This document shows, piece after piece, positions 27,380 through 35,466 of a DNA stretch of 64,000 nucleotides. Origin of the DNA: Mycobacterium paraseoulense. Lineage in GTDB: Bacteria; Actinomycetota; Actinomycetes; Mycobacteriales; Mycobacteriaceae. The stretch covers positions 2,790,001 through 2,854,000 of the forward strand of contig NZ_AP022619.1 in the NCBI RefSeq assembly GCF_010731655.1, read 5' to 3'. The notes under the pieces are model-generated. The model saw only the letters and a list, made by a program, of their open reading frames with translations, made no database searches and had not been told where the DNA came from. Numbering within the stretch: the stretch's first letter is position 1; every line of letters starts with the position of its first letter. The position numbers and the translations under genes were made by a program.

Positions 27380-28102
27380 TCAGACGCCGAACATGGGGGG
27401 CAGCGCAAGCACCATGATCAGCCCCCACACCAAGTGGGTGAGCATCGGCGCCAGGACACCGCCGGTCGCCCGGCGTTCGAACGCGCACACCGTCCCCAGG
27501 ATGACCGCGGCGAAGCCGAGCATGGGGTTGCCGCTGGCCAGCGTCGCACAGGTGTAGAGGACGGTCGAAATCATGACGGGGTGATAGCGGCCCAGGGCGG
27601 TGTAGAGCGCGCCACGGAAGAACACTTCCTCGGCGACGCCGTTGACAAGCGTGATCGCCACGATCACCGGATACCAGCCGTGGTTGGCGTATTCCAGCAC
27701 CCGGGTGATCAACTCCGCCACCGGCGTGATCTCCCGGGCGATCAGCCCGCCGATCACGAAGACCCCGCCGAGCAGGAGACCGACTGTCGTCCCGGTGATG
27801 ACCGGCCGTTGATTGCGGCCGCGCCAGCAGATGCCGCCCAGGTGCAGCGGACCGGAGACGAACCCGCCGGCGACCCACACACCCGCCAGCGCCAGGGTCA
27901 GCCAGTAGAAGCTCGACTCGCCCGGGTGGCGCCGCAGCGAGAACGCCAGCACCGCCGCGCCGACCAACAGCGTCACCGTCACGATGACGCGCCGGCGACG
28001 TACGACGGCCGGCGATTCGTGATGGGGCACAGCGACGTTGGTGAGCGCGCGCCACCACTCGGACAGCGTGCCGGTGTTGGACCGAGCGGTTGACTGGCTC
28101 AT
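27380..28102 (-). CDS. CPBP-family intramembrane metalloprotease (CAAX-like)
   Basis: This 240-residue polytopic membrane protein has about six hydrophobic segments and the Abi/CPBP signature. The motif-1 EE-x3-R is in NGVAEEVFFRGALYTAL and the motif-2 histidine in LAPMLTHLVWGLIMV. The family contains CAAX prenyl proteases and bacteriocin-immunity proteins; the substrate here is unknown. Its start overlaps the stop of the upstream SDR gene as ATGA (28099-28102), so the two are translationally coupled. An isoprenylcysteine methyltransferase-like gene is encoded 1.3 kb away on the other strand. Confidence 0.88.
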   Translation of the reverse strand: MSQSTARSNTGTLSEWWRALTNVAVPHHESPAVVRRRRVIVTVTLLVGAAVLAFSLRRHPGESSFYWLTLALAGVWVAGGFVSGPLHLGGICWRGRNQRPVITGTTVGLLLGGVFVIGGLIAREITPVAELITRVLEYANHGWYPVIVAITLVNGVAEEVFFRGALYTALGRYHPVMISTVLYTCATLASGNPMLGFAAVILGTVCAFERRATGGVLAPMLTHLVWGLIMVLALPPMFGV

Positions 28103-29244
28103 GCGGGGTGCACCTTCGGGGTCAGGGCGATCAGGAGGTCAAGGCCGGTGCGAAGCGCTCCGGCGAGCGGGCCGGGCATCATACGCACCAGCCCCAGAGC
28201 CGGCCGCGCGATGGGCGGGGTGACCCGGCGCGCGACGCGGCGGATGCGCCGCACGTCACCGCCGGCCCACGCGGGATCGGTGTCGGCGAGGTGATGGGGA
28301 TCGGCCAGGCCGTTGACGGGGCACGGGCGGTTCGACTGATCGGCCAAGGCTAGGGCGATGGCGTCGCCCACGCCGAGCAACCCGCCGGGCGGGTCGGGCA
28401 CCCGATCGCGAAGGTCGCCCTTCGACGCCACCATCGGATGGTCCAGCGATTCGACCAGGTCCCCCGCCAGACCCGGCGGCACCGGCAGGGCGACGCCGGT
28501 GATCAGCGACGCCAGCCCGGTGGCGACCCTGCCGACCGGCAACCCGGCGTGCCACCTGCCGGAGATGCGCGTGTACGTCTTGAGCAGCTCCCGGTAGGAC
28601 GTGGTGTCCGGGCCACAGATGTCATACGCCCCGGGCGGAACCCGGCCGGGGTCGGCGGCGGCGACGAGGTAATGCAGGACATCGCGGATCGAGATCGGGT
28701 CGATCGGGTTGTCCATCCAGCTCGGTATGGGAATGAGCGGGAAGCGGTCGCCGACGTAGCGCATCATCTCGAACGAGGTCGAGCCGGCGCCGATGATCAT
28801 GGCCGCGCCGAGCCACACCAGCTCCGGGCCGTCTGGGACCGTCAAGGCCTCGGCGACCTCGGCCCGGCTTGTCAGGTGCTCGGACAGCACCTCGCCTGCG
28901 GGCACGAACCCGCCCAGGTAGACGATCCGGCGCACACCGGCGTCCCGGGCCGCCGCGGCCAGGTTCGCGGCCGCGGCCTTGTCGGCGTCGCGAAAGCCGG
29001 GCTGGCCGATGGCGTGCACGAGGTAATACACCACGTCAACGGGCCCGGAGGCGGCGAAGGCCGCCCGGATCGAGGCGGGATCCGCGGCGTCGAGGGCCAC
29101 CGGTGTGACGTCGCCGTACCATCCGAACCGCCCGAGACGCGCGGGGTGTCGGGTGGCGGCCAGGACGTGGTGCCGCTCCGCCAGCAACGCCGTGACCAGG
29201 CGCGATCCGACATAACCGGTGGCACCGGTGACCAGGACCCGCAT
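28099..29244 (-). CDS. NAD(P)H-binding SDR-like oxidoreductase
   Basis: This 381-residue protein starts [20 protein letters not shown] and carries [25 protein letters not shown] and GAGSTSFEMMRYVGDRFPLI. These are the same signature segments, in the same order, as in the gene at 26025, so the two are paralogues. The DUF2867 domain is absent; the C terminus is a helical, proline-rich tail. The ATG at 29244 is 7 nt from TAGTGT, a -10 element, which fixes the start against the longer open frame. It is the first gene of a coupled pair with the CPBP protease. Confidence 0.85.
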   Translation of the reverse strand: MRVLVTGATGYVGSRLVTALLAERHHVLAATRHPARLGRFGWYGDVTPVALDAADPASIRAAFAASGPVDVVYYLVHAIGQPGFRDADKAAAANLAAAARDAGVRRIVYLGGFVPAGEVLSEHLTSRAEVAEALTVPDGPELVWLGAAMIIGAGSTSFEMMRYVGDRFPLIPIPSWMDNPIDPISIRDVLHYLVAAADPGRVPPGAYDICGPDTTSYRELLKTYTRISGRWHAGLPVGRVATGLASLITGVALPVPPGLAGDLVESLDHPMVASKGDLRDRVPDPPGGLLGVGDAIALALADQSNRPCPVNGLADPHHLADTDPAWAGGDVRRIRRVARRVTPPIARPALGLVRMMPGPLAGALRTGLDLLIALTPKVHPA

Positions 29245-29251
29245 ACCGTCG

Positions 29252-29257
29252 ACACTA
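29252..29257 (-). promoter_or_regulatory. -10 element of leaderless SDR-CPBP operon
   Basis: On the minus strand TAGTGT is followed by CGACGGT and the ATG at 29244, a 7-nt spacing that leaves no room for a ribosome binding site. Confidence 0.55.
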
Positions 29258-29431
29258 GCTCGGCGGGTCGGGGGCGCGGGGCCCGGCGTACGTAACCCCA
29301 CCGCGGCATCCGGCCCGGATCGTCGCACTGGCGTTACGCTCGCGGCGGTGACCCGGCCTCGGGGTTGAACCCCCGGGGCCGCGGCACCGTGGACCCGGTA
29401 CACGGGATCCTGGTCGACAGATAGCGGAGAC

Positions 29432-29932
29432 ATGTACTACCTGCTGGTTTTGGCGGTCGGCATCGAACGCGTGGTGGAGCTGGTGGTGTCCAACCGGAAC
29501 GCGCAGTGGTCTTTCGCCCAGGGCGCCAAGGAGTTTGGTCGGCCGCACTACCCCGTGATGGTGTTCGTCCACACCGCGCTGCTGGCCGGCTGCATCGTCG
29601 AGCCGTGGGCGCTGCATCGGCCGTTCATCGGGTGGCTGGGCTGGCCGATGCTGGCTGTGGTGGCCCTCAGCCAGGGTCTGCGCTGGTGGTGCATCGCCAC
29701 GCTCGGCCGGCGGTGGAACACCCGGGTGATCGTGCTGCCGGATGCCCCGCTCGTGCGGCAGGGTCCCTACCGCTGGCTGCACCACCCGAACTATGTTGCA
29801 GTGGTGGCCGAGGGGTTGGCGCTGCCGCTGGTGCACACGGCGTGGCTGACCGCGGCCCTTTTCACGCTGGCCAACGCGGCGTTGCTCAGGGTGCGGCTGC
29901 GGGTCGAGAACTCGGCTCTGGGCTACACGTGA
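29432..29932 (+). CDS. Isoprenylcysteine carboxyl methyltransferase (ICMT)-like membrane protein
   Basis: This 166-residue membrane protein has four to five hydrophobic segments. Its C-terminal part holds the ICMT/PEMT signature: QGPYRWLHHPNYVAVVAEG followed by a glutamate near the end (RVENSALGY) that contacts SAM. Bacterial ICMT-like proteins methylate carboxyl or phenolic groups of hydrophobic substrates. The product SrsB in Streptomyces methylates alkylresorcinols. The gene is coupled to the following flavoprotein gene through a GTGA overlap at 29929-29932. The pair matches Rv1139c-Rv1138c. Confidence 0.85.
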   Translation: MYYLLVLAVGIERVVELVVSNRNAQWSFAQGAKEFGRPHYPVMVFVHTALLAGCIVEPWALHRPFIGWLGWPMLAVVALSQGLRWWCIATLGRRWNTRVIVLPDAPLVRQGPYRWLHHPNYVAVVAEGLALPLVHTAWLTAALFTLANAALLRVRLRVENSALGYT

Positions 29933-30945
29933 GCGGTTACGACACCGACCTGTTGATCGTCGGCGGCGGGCCGGGAGGCCTGGCCACCGCGTTACACGCT
30001 CGCAGGCACGGACTTTCGGTGATCGTCGCCGACCCGCGCGAGGGTCCCATCGACAAAGCGTGCGGCGAGGGCCTGATGCCAGGCGGGCTGGCCGAGCTGA
30101 CGTCGCTCGGGGTCGACCCCGCCGGCATGCCCTTCCACGGGATCGCCTACGTCAGCGAACACCGCCGGACGCAGGCGCGGTTTCGCAACGGGCCGGGCCG
30201 GGGCGTGCGACGCACCACTTTGCACGCGGCACTCGCCGCACGCGCGAAAGAGCAAGACGTCGAATGGCTTCGGGCGCGGGTGACCACCGTGGAGCAGGAC
30301 GCCCACGGGGTGGCGGCCGCCGGTGTACGCGCGAAATGGATGGTGGCGGCCGACGGGCTGCACTCACAGGTCAGGCGGGCCGCCGGAATCACCGCGACCG
30401 CCGGAAAACCCCGGCGCTACGGCGTGCGCTGGCATTTCCGGGTGCCGGCATGGTCGGAATTCGTCGAGGTGCACTGGTCGCGGTGGGGTGAGGCGTACGT
30501 GACCCCGGTGGAACCGGACCTGGTCGGCGTGGCGATCCTCTCGCGCGGCCGGCCCGACCTGGCCTGGTTTCCCTCGCTGGCCCCGCAGTTGGCAGGCGCG
30601 GCGCCCGGGCCGGCCCGGGGGTGCGGCCCGCTGCGGCAGGTGGTGTCCCGGCGGGTCGCGGGGCGGGTGCTGCTGGTGGGGGACGCGGCCGGGTACGAGG
30701 ACGCGCTGACCGGCGAGGGCATCAGCCTGGCGGTCAAACAAGCGGCCGCCGCCGTCGCCGCCATCGTCGACGAGTCCCCGGCGTCGTATGAGCTTGCGTG
30801 GCACCGGATTACCCGCAACTACCGACTACTCACCCGGGCCCTGGTGCTGGCCAGCGCCCCGGCGGTCACCCGCCGTGCCATCGTGCCCGCCTGCGCGCTG
30901 CTGCCCGGCGCGTTCCGGCGCGGGGTGAATGTCCTGGCGATGTAA
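29929..30945 (+). CDS. FAD-dependent monooxygenase/reductase (geranylgeranyl reductase-like)
   Basis: This 338-residue flavoprotein has an N-terminal FAD-binding GxGxxG (LLIVGGGPGGLATALHARRHG), a KACGEGLMPGG segment typical of geranylgeranyl reductase-like and halogenase-like enzymes, a middle WMVAADGLHSQVRRAAG, and the GDAAGYEDALTGEGISLA motif that binds the FAD ribose and phosphate. No C-terminal membrane helix is clear. The GTG start overlaps the preceding ICMT stop. Together they recall the methyltransferase-hydroxylase pair of phenolic lipid operons, but there is no type III polyketide synthase in the window, so the substrate is open. Confidence 0.85.
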   Translation: MSGYDTDLLIVGGGPGGLATALHARRHGLSVIVADPREGPIDKACGEGLMPGGLAELTSLGVDPAGMPFHGIAYVSEHRRTQARFRNGPGRGVRRTTLHAALAARAKEQDVEWLRARVTTVEQDAHGVAAAGVRAKWMVAADGLHSQVRRAAGITATAGKPRRYGVRWHFRVPAWSEFVEVHWSRWGEAYVTPVEPDLVGVAILSRGRPDLAWFPSLAPQLAGAAPGPARGCGPLRQVVSRRVAGRVLLVGDAAGYEDALTGEGISLAVKQAAAAVAAIVDESPASYELAWHRITRNYRLLTRALVLASAPAVTRRAIVPACALLPGAFRRGVNVLAM

Positions 30946-30950
30946 GGGGG

Positions 30951-31754
30951 CTAGCGCGCCTTCCAGACCGGCTCCCGCTTCTCGGCGAACGCCAGCGGGC
31001 CCTCCTTGGCGTCTTCGGACCTGATCAGCACGCCCATCTCGGCCATCGTGCGCGCCCAGCCCGCCTCTTCGTCGGTGACGACGCCGTCGTCGACCCCATA
31101 GGCGATGCGCTTGCTGGCCTGCACCGACAGCGGCGCGTTGACGGTCACCCGCGCGGCCAGGGCGAGCGCGGCCTCGAGGACCGTGCCCTCCTTGACGACC
31201 TGATTGATCAGGCCCCATTCGAAGGCGTCGGCGGCGGTGATCGGCTCGCCGGTCAGCAGCAGCTCCATCCCCACCTTGCGCGGCAGCTGCTGCACGATCC
31301 GGAACACGCCGCCGGCGGCCGCGATCAGCCCGCGTTTGACCTCCGGCAGGCCGAACTTGGCCCGCTCGTCGGCCACCACCAGGTCACTGGCCAGGGCCAG
31401 CTCGGTGCCGCCGCCCAGCGCGGTGCCGTTGACCGCCGCGATGGTGGGCTTGTCGATGAAGTGGTGCACGTAGCCGGCGAACCCCCACTCCCCGTGGTCG
31501 GGGTGATACAGGTTCTCCCGGCGCGAGATCGCCTTGAGGTCGGCACCGGCGCAAAACGACTTGTCGCCGGCACCGGTGATCACCACCGCCCGCACGTCGG
31601 GATCGCGCTGCGCCTCGTCGAGCGCGTCCCCCACGCCGATGCTGACGGCGCCGTTGACCGCGTTGCGGGCTTCGGGCCGGTTGATCGTGATCAGCATGAC
31701 GTTGCCGCGGCGGTCGACCAGCACCGCCGGCCGGTCGACCGGGGCGTCGGTCAC
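30951..31754 (-). CDS. Enoyl-CoA hydratase
   Basis: This 267-residue crotonase-family hydratase acts on 2-enoyl-CoA in beta-oxidation. The oxyanion-hole elements are SFCAGADLKAISR and AAVNGTALGGGTELALASDLVVA; LPEVKRGLIAAAGGVFRI follows. The region GGGTELAL carries the first active-site glutamate, and LPEVKRG the second. The GTG start at 31754 overlaps the thiolase stop as GTGA, so the two are translated together. In M. tuberculosis I recall only fragments of this gene pair at the same place (Rv1136 and Rv1135A); here both are full length. Confidence 0.9.
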   Translation of the reverse strand: MTDAPVDRPAVLVDRRGNVMLITINRPEARNAVNGAVSIGVGDALDEAQRDPDVRAVVITGAGDKSFCAGADLKAISRRENLYHPDHGEWGFAGYVHHFIDKPTIAAVNGTALGGGTELALASDLVVADERAKFGLPEVKRGLIAAAGGVFRIVQQLPRKVGMELLLTGEPITAADAFEWGLINQVVKEGTVLEAALALAARVTVNAPLSVQASKRIAYGVDDGVVTDEEAGWARTMAEMGVLIRSEDAKEGPLAFAEKREPVWKAR

Positions 31755-32896
31755 AACAGCTCCACGATGGTGGCGTTGGCCTGGCCACCGCCCTCGCACA
31801 TCGTCTGCAGGCCGTAGCGAATTCCCTTGTCCCGCATGTGATAAAGCAGCGTGGTCATCAACCGCGCACCTGAGCCGCCGAGCGGGTGGCCCAGCGCGAT
31901 GGCGCCGCCGTTGGGGTTGAGCTTCTTCTCGTCGGCCCCAATGTCTTTCAGCCACGCCAGCGGGACGGGCGCGAACGCCTCGTTGACCTCGTAGGCCCCG
32001 ATGTCGCCGATGGTGAGGCCGGACTTCTTGAGCGCCTTCTGCGTCGCCGGGATGGGCGCCGTCAGCATGATCACCGGGTCGGCGCCGGCCAGCACCGCGG
32101 TGTGCACCTTGGCGATCGGCGTGAGGCCCAGTTGCTTGGCCTTCTCTGCCGACATGAACAGCAGTGCGGCCGAACCGTCGGTGATCTGCGAGGAGTTGCC
32201 CGCGTGGATCACCCCGCCCTCCTTGAAGGCCGGCTTCAGCGACGCCATCTTCTCCATCGGGGTGCCGCGGCGGATACCCTCGTCCTTCAGAACCACGTTC
32301 CCGTCCTGATCCTTGATGCCGACGATCTGGTCGTCGAACGCGCCCGAATCTTGTGCCGCGGCGGCCTTTTCGTGTGATCCCAGCGAGAACTCGTCGAGCG
32401 CGGTGCGGTCGAAGCCCCACTGCTCGGCGATCATTTCGGCACCGATGCCCTGGTTCGGCGTCCGGTGGTAGCGGTCCTTGAAAGCCTGGGGGTACGGGTT
32501 GCCGCCGTTGGCCAGCGACGAACCCATCGGCGTCCGTGACATCGACTCGACACCGCCGGCGACGACGACGTCGTAGTGGCCCGCGACCACGCCCGCCGCG
32601 GCGAAGTGGATGGACTGCTGGCTCGACCCGCACTGGCGGTCGACGGTCACGCCGGGCACGGTCTCGGGCCATCCGGCGGCCAGCAGCGCGGTGCGGCCGA
32701 TGTCGAGGGCCTGCTCACCGGCCTGCATCACGCAGCCCCAGATGACGTCGTCGACGATTCCCGGGTCGATGCCGGCCTTGTCGACCAGCCCGTTGAGGAC
32801 CTGCGCGGACAGGTCGGCCGGGTGCACCCCGGACAGCCCGCCGTTGCGCTTGCCGAGCGGTGAGCGGACGGCCTCGACGATGACGGCTTCAGCCAT
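31751..32896 (-). CDS. Acetyl-CoA acyltransferase (thiolase)
   Basis: This 381-residue thiolase cleaves 3-ketoacyl-CoA. All catalytic elements are present: nucleophile Cys89 in VDRQCGSSQQS, NEAFAPVPLAWLKD, the histidine in GGAIALGHPLGGSGARL and the second cysteine in TMCEGGGQANATIVEL. It is the first gene of a two-gene operon with the enoyl-CoA hydratase. An AAAGGAGA site lies just upstream of the ATG. The promoter has a perfect TTGACA -35 element directly next to the palindrome CCAACGCGTTGG, implying repression by a TetR-type regulator. Confidence 0.93.
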   Translation of the reverse strand: MAEAVIVEAVRSPLGKRNGGLSGVHPADLSAQVLNGLVDKAGIDPGIVDDVIWGCVMQAGEQALDIGRTALLAAGWPETVPGVTVDRQCGSSQQSIHFAAAGVVAGHYDVVVAGGVESMSRTPMGSSLANGGNPYPQAFKDRYHRTPNQGIGAEMIAEQWGFDRTALDEFSLGSHEKAAAAQDSGAFDDQIVGIKDQDGNVVLKDEGIRRGTPMEKMASLKPAFKEGGVIHAGNSSQITDGSAALLFMSAEKAKQLGLTPIAKVHTAVLAGADPVIMLTAPIPATQKALKKSGLTIGDIGAYEVNEAFAPVPLAWLKDIGADEKKLNPNGGAIALGHPLGGSGARLMTTLLYHMRDKGIRYGLQTMCEGGGQANATIVELL

Positions 32897-32945
32897 GGTG
32901 TGTCTCCTTTGACGCGTGGAATTCAGACGAAGATCGTCCGTCGAT

Positions 32946-32963
32946 TGTCAACCAACGCGTTGG
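32946..32963 (-). promoter_or_regulatory. -35 element and CCAACGCGTTGG operator of thiolase operon
   Basis: On the minus strand the perfect 12-bp palindrome at 32963-32952 is followed immediately by TTGACA (32951-32946). A matching -10 is not obvious at 17 bp. The CCAAC-N2-GTTGG core is shared with the operator in front of the SDR gene at 23882, 9 kb away. Confidence 0.5.
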
Positions 32964-33048
32964 ACGGTCGCCTGCCGGGGTCGCTCCTATCGGAGTCGGC
33001 GGGTGCATGCCGCCCCGACACGAGACCGTCCAGGAGGATCAGCGGGTC

Positions 33049-33669
33049 TCATCGGGTGTAGGGCGCGGGACGGGCGTTCGCGTACCCGTCCCACCACCCG
33101 AACAAGCTGTTCAGGTCCTGACCGCCGTGGACGTTGAGGAGCAACAGTTCCCCTTCCCGTGTCCACTCGATATCGGGGGCGCCTTTGAAGGTGCCGCAGA
33201 AAATCTGGCCGGCGGTCTCGCCGGGACTCGCTGTGTAGTGCCACCGCCCCGGCGAGCCGTCCACACCCGGGCACGGCACCGGCGCGTAGTCAGACCCACG
33301 GCTGGCCAGGTCATTCTGGAAAGCACTGTTCATCGAGTCCAGGTCGGCAAATCGCGTGAAGCGCCCGGCCATCGGAGCCGAGAGCCCGGCATTTTGGTCG
33401 CAGTCCAGACTGGCCACGGACCCGGGGGGCGCGTCGCTGGAAGGTTTGCAGGCATTGCCCGCGAATCCGAAGGGCAACTCGTCAACGATTTGTTGCTCTT
33501 CGTGGTTGAACGGAATGGCGCCTGCGGGCGCAGCGCCGACGTGCGTGGTGAGACTCAAACCACCGAGGAGAGTTAGCACGCCGAAGGCGCGGCGGGCGAC
33601 CCGCCGTGAAACCAGCGGCCGGTGCGAGCGTGCCCATGAGAGCGTGAAACCGAAACGTGGACTATCCAT
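33049..33669 (-). CDS. Secreted protein, unknown family
   Basis: This 206-residue protein has a long basic N-region (to about residue 28), a hydrophobic stretch AFGVLTLLGGLSLTTHV and a likely cleavage after GAAPAGA. The mature domain has four cysteines (FGFAGNACKP, SLDCDQ, PVPCPG and IFCGTF) likely paired, and ends EWTREGELLLLNVHG-GQDLNSLFGWWDGY. Related domains occur, to my recollection, as mycobacterial exported or kinase-sensor-like proteins, without known function. An 8-bp direct repeat ATTTGACC (33676-33691) lies just upstream of the start. The gene separates the thiolase operon from the accessory cluster. Confidence 0.7.
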   Translation of the reverse strand: MDSPRFGFTLSWARSHRPLVSRRVARRAFGVLTLLGGLSLTTHVGAAPAGAIPFNHEEQQIVDELPFGFAGNACKPSSDAPPGSVASLDCDQNAGLSAPMAGRFTRFADLDSMNSAFQNDLASRGSDYAPVPCPGVDGSPGRWHYTASPGETAGQIFCGTFKGAPDIEWTREGELLLLNVHGGQDLNSLFGWWDGYANARPAPYTR

Positions 33670-33675
33670 CGGAGT

Positions 33676-33691
33676 ATTTGACCATTTGACC
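33676..33691. repeat. Tandem 8-bp repeat upstream of secreted protein gene
   Basis: ATTTGACC occurs twice in direct tandem at 33676-33683 and 33684-33691, ending 7 bp from the ATG at 33669. It may be a regulator site, but its closeness to the start codon is unusual. Confidence 0.45.
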
Positions 33692-33891
33692 GAGGGCCTG
33701 TACCAGGGATTGAATCCGCTTTTTCCAGGACGTTGGGCTTTTCCGCATGCAGGCCGCGTCCTTCACGGCGCCACCGTTTTGGTATCCCAGCAGACAAACA
33801 ACTCGGGGTGGTCAAACCGGGCGTCGTTCAGACCGTCCACACGCAACGCCGGAACGCCGGAACGTATTGACTTGCCCCGCCGTTCCTTACC

Positions 33892-35385
33892 TCACCCGGC
33901 GGGGTAGCCGACCGATTTGATCTCGGTGTACTGGTCGAACCCGGCGACCCCGTTCTGGCGGCCCACCCCGCTGTACTTGTAGCCGCCGAACGGGGTGTCG
34001 GCGCCGTACGGTGCGCCGCCGTTGACGCCCATGAAGCCGGCCCGGATCCGGCGGGCCACCGCCAGCGAGCGCTCCAGCGAGCCCGACATCACGTTGCCGG
34101 CCAGGCCGTACTTGCTGTCGTTGGCGATCCGGATCGCGTCCTCCTCGTCGTCGAACGGGATGACGGCGAGCACCGGGCCGAAGATCTCCTCCTGGGCGAT
34201 GGTCATGGAGTTGTCGACATCGGTGAAAAGCGTTGGCCTGACATAGAAACCCTTGTCGAAGCCGGTGGGCGCGTCCGGCCCGCCGACGAGCGCGGTCGCG
34301 CCCTCTTCGACGCCCTTGCGGATGTAGCCCATCACGCGGTTGCGCTGCACCTCCGAAATCACCGGGCCGCACAGCGTTCCCGGGTCCTGCGGGTCGCCGC
34401 ACGTGACGTTCTCGTAGATGCTCTTCAGGATTTCCACGCCCTCGTCGTAGCGCGACCGCGGCAACAGCATCCGGGTGGGATTCGCGCAGCCCTGTCCGGC
34501 GTGCATGCACGGTGCGATGCCGATCGCGCACGCCAGGCCGAAGTCGGCGTCCTCCAACACGATGGTGGCCGACTTGCCCCCGAGCTCGAGAAACAGCCGC
34601 TTCATCGTCGCGGCGCCCTTTTCCATGATCCGCTGCCCCACGACGGTCGAGCCGGTGAACGAGATCAGGTCGACCTTGGGCGAGAGGGTAAGTTCCTCGC
34701 CCACAAAGTGATCCGACGCGGTCACGACGTTCACGACACCCGCGGGGATGTCGGTCTTCTCGGCGATCAGCCGGCCCAGCCGGGTCGCGTTGAACGGGGT
34801 GTTCGGCGCCGGCTTGAGCACCACGGTGTTGCCGGTGCCCAGCGCCTGACCGAGCTTGTTGAGGGTCACCTCGAACGGGAAGTTCCACGGCACGATCGCG
34901 CCGACGACGCCCACCGGCTCGCGCCACACCTTGCGGGTCGTCAGCGTGCCGGTCAGGCTGATCACCTTGTCCCCCAGGTCGGTCTCCCAGGCGTACTCGT
35001 CGATCAACCGGGCGGGATACTTCAGCCCGTCCTCCAGCGGGGCGTCCAGCTGGGGCCCGAAAGTGATGGCCCGCGGCGATCCCACCTCGAGGATCAGCTC
35101 CTCGCGCAGCTCTTCCTTCTCCGATTCGATCGCCTCGTGCAGCTGCAACAGGCAGCGCTTGCGCAGCTCGCGGTTGGTCGACCAGTCGGTCTCGTCGAAG
35201 GCGCGGCGGGCGGCGTCGATCGCCCGGTGCATGTCCTCCTTGGACGCGTCGGCGACCTCCCCGAGCGGCTCCTCGGTGGCGGGGTTGATGTTGGTGAAGG
35301 TGCCGGCTTGGCCGTCGACGAGCTTGCCGTCGATCATCATCTTCGGCTCGAAACGCACCTTTACAGCCTCGGTCATATCTGTCAC
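33892..35385 (-). CDS. NAD(P)-dependent aldehyde dehydrogenase
   Basis: This 497-residue ALDH superfamily enzyme oxidises an aldehyde to the acid. It carries GAIVPWNFPFEVTLNK and LKPAPNTPF for cofactor binding, FTGSTVVGQ, the general base glutamate in LFLELGGKSA, and the catalytic cysteine in HAGQGCANPTRM. The C-terminal YGADTPFGGYKYSGVGRQNG is typical. The gene follows the P450 gene by 81 bp on the same strand and probably takes aldehyde products of P450 or alcohol oxidation further. A weak promoter could lie in the 81-bp gap, so separate expression is possible. Confidence 0.92.
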   Translation of the reverse strand: MTDMTEAVKVRFEPKMMIDGKLVDGQAGTFTNINPATEEPLGEVADASKEDMHRAIDAARRAFDETDWSTNRELRKRCLLQLHEAIESEKEELREELILEVGSPRAITFGPQLDAPLEDGLKYPARLIDEYAWETDLGDKVISLTGTLTTRKVWREPVGVVGAIVPWNFPFEVTLNKLGQALGTGNTVVLKPAPNTPFNATRLGRLIAEKTDIPAGVVNVVTASDHFVGEELTLSPKVDLISFTGSTVVGQRIMEKGAATMKRLFLELGGKSATIVLEDADFGLACAIGIAPCMHAGQGCANPTRMLLPRSRYDEGVEILKSIYENVTCGDPQDPGTLCGPVISEVQRNRVMGYIRKGVEEGATALVGGPDAPTGFDKGFYVRPTLFTDVDNSMTIAQEEIFGPVLAVIPFDDEEDAIRIANDSKYGLAGNVMSGSLERSLAVARRIRAGFMGVNGGAPYGADTPFGGYKYSGVGRQNGVAGFDQYTEIKSVGYPAG

Positions 35386-35466
35386 TCTCTTTTGAATCGC
35401 GGAGGGGCTATGGAGAGCCTTACCGGAAACTAGCCGATTGGCAAGCGCAAACGTCTGGGGGCCTGG

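Noticed and set aside
30951..32672. A minus-strand frame extending the enoyl-CoA hydratase upstream to 573 residues
   Set aside because: The upstream part overlaps the thiolase gene in another frame. The GTG at 31754 with GTGA overlap gives the normal family length.
23929..32963. CCAACNNGTTGG sites as KstR boxes
   Set aside because: They contain AACnnGTT but lack T and A at the outer consensus positions, in contrast to the site at 54260, so I treat them as sites of another regulator.
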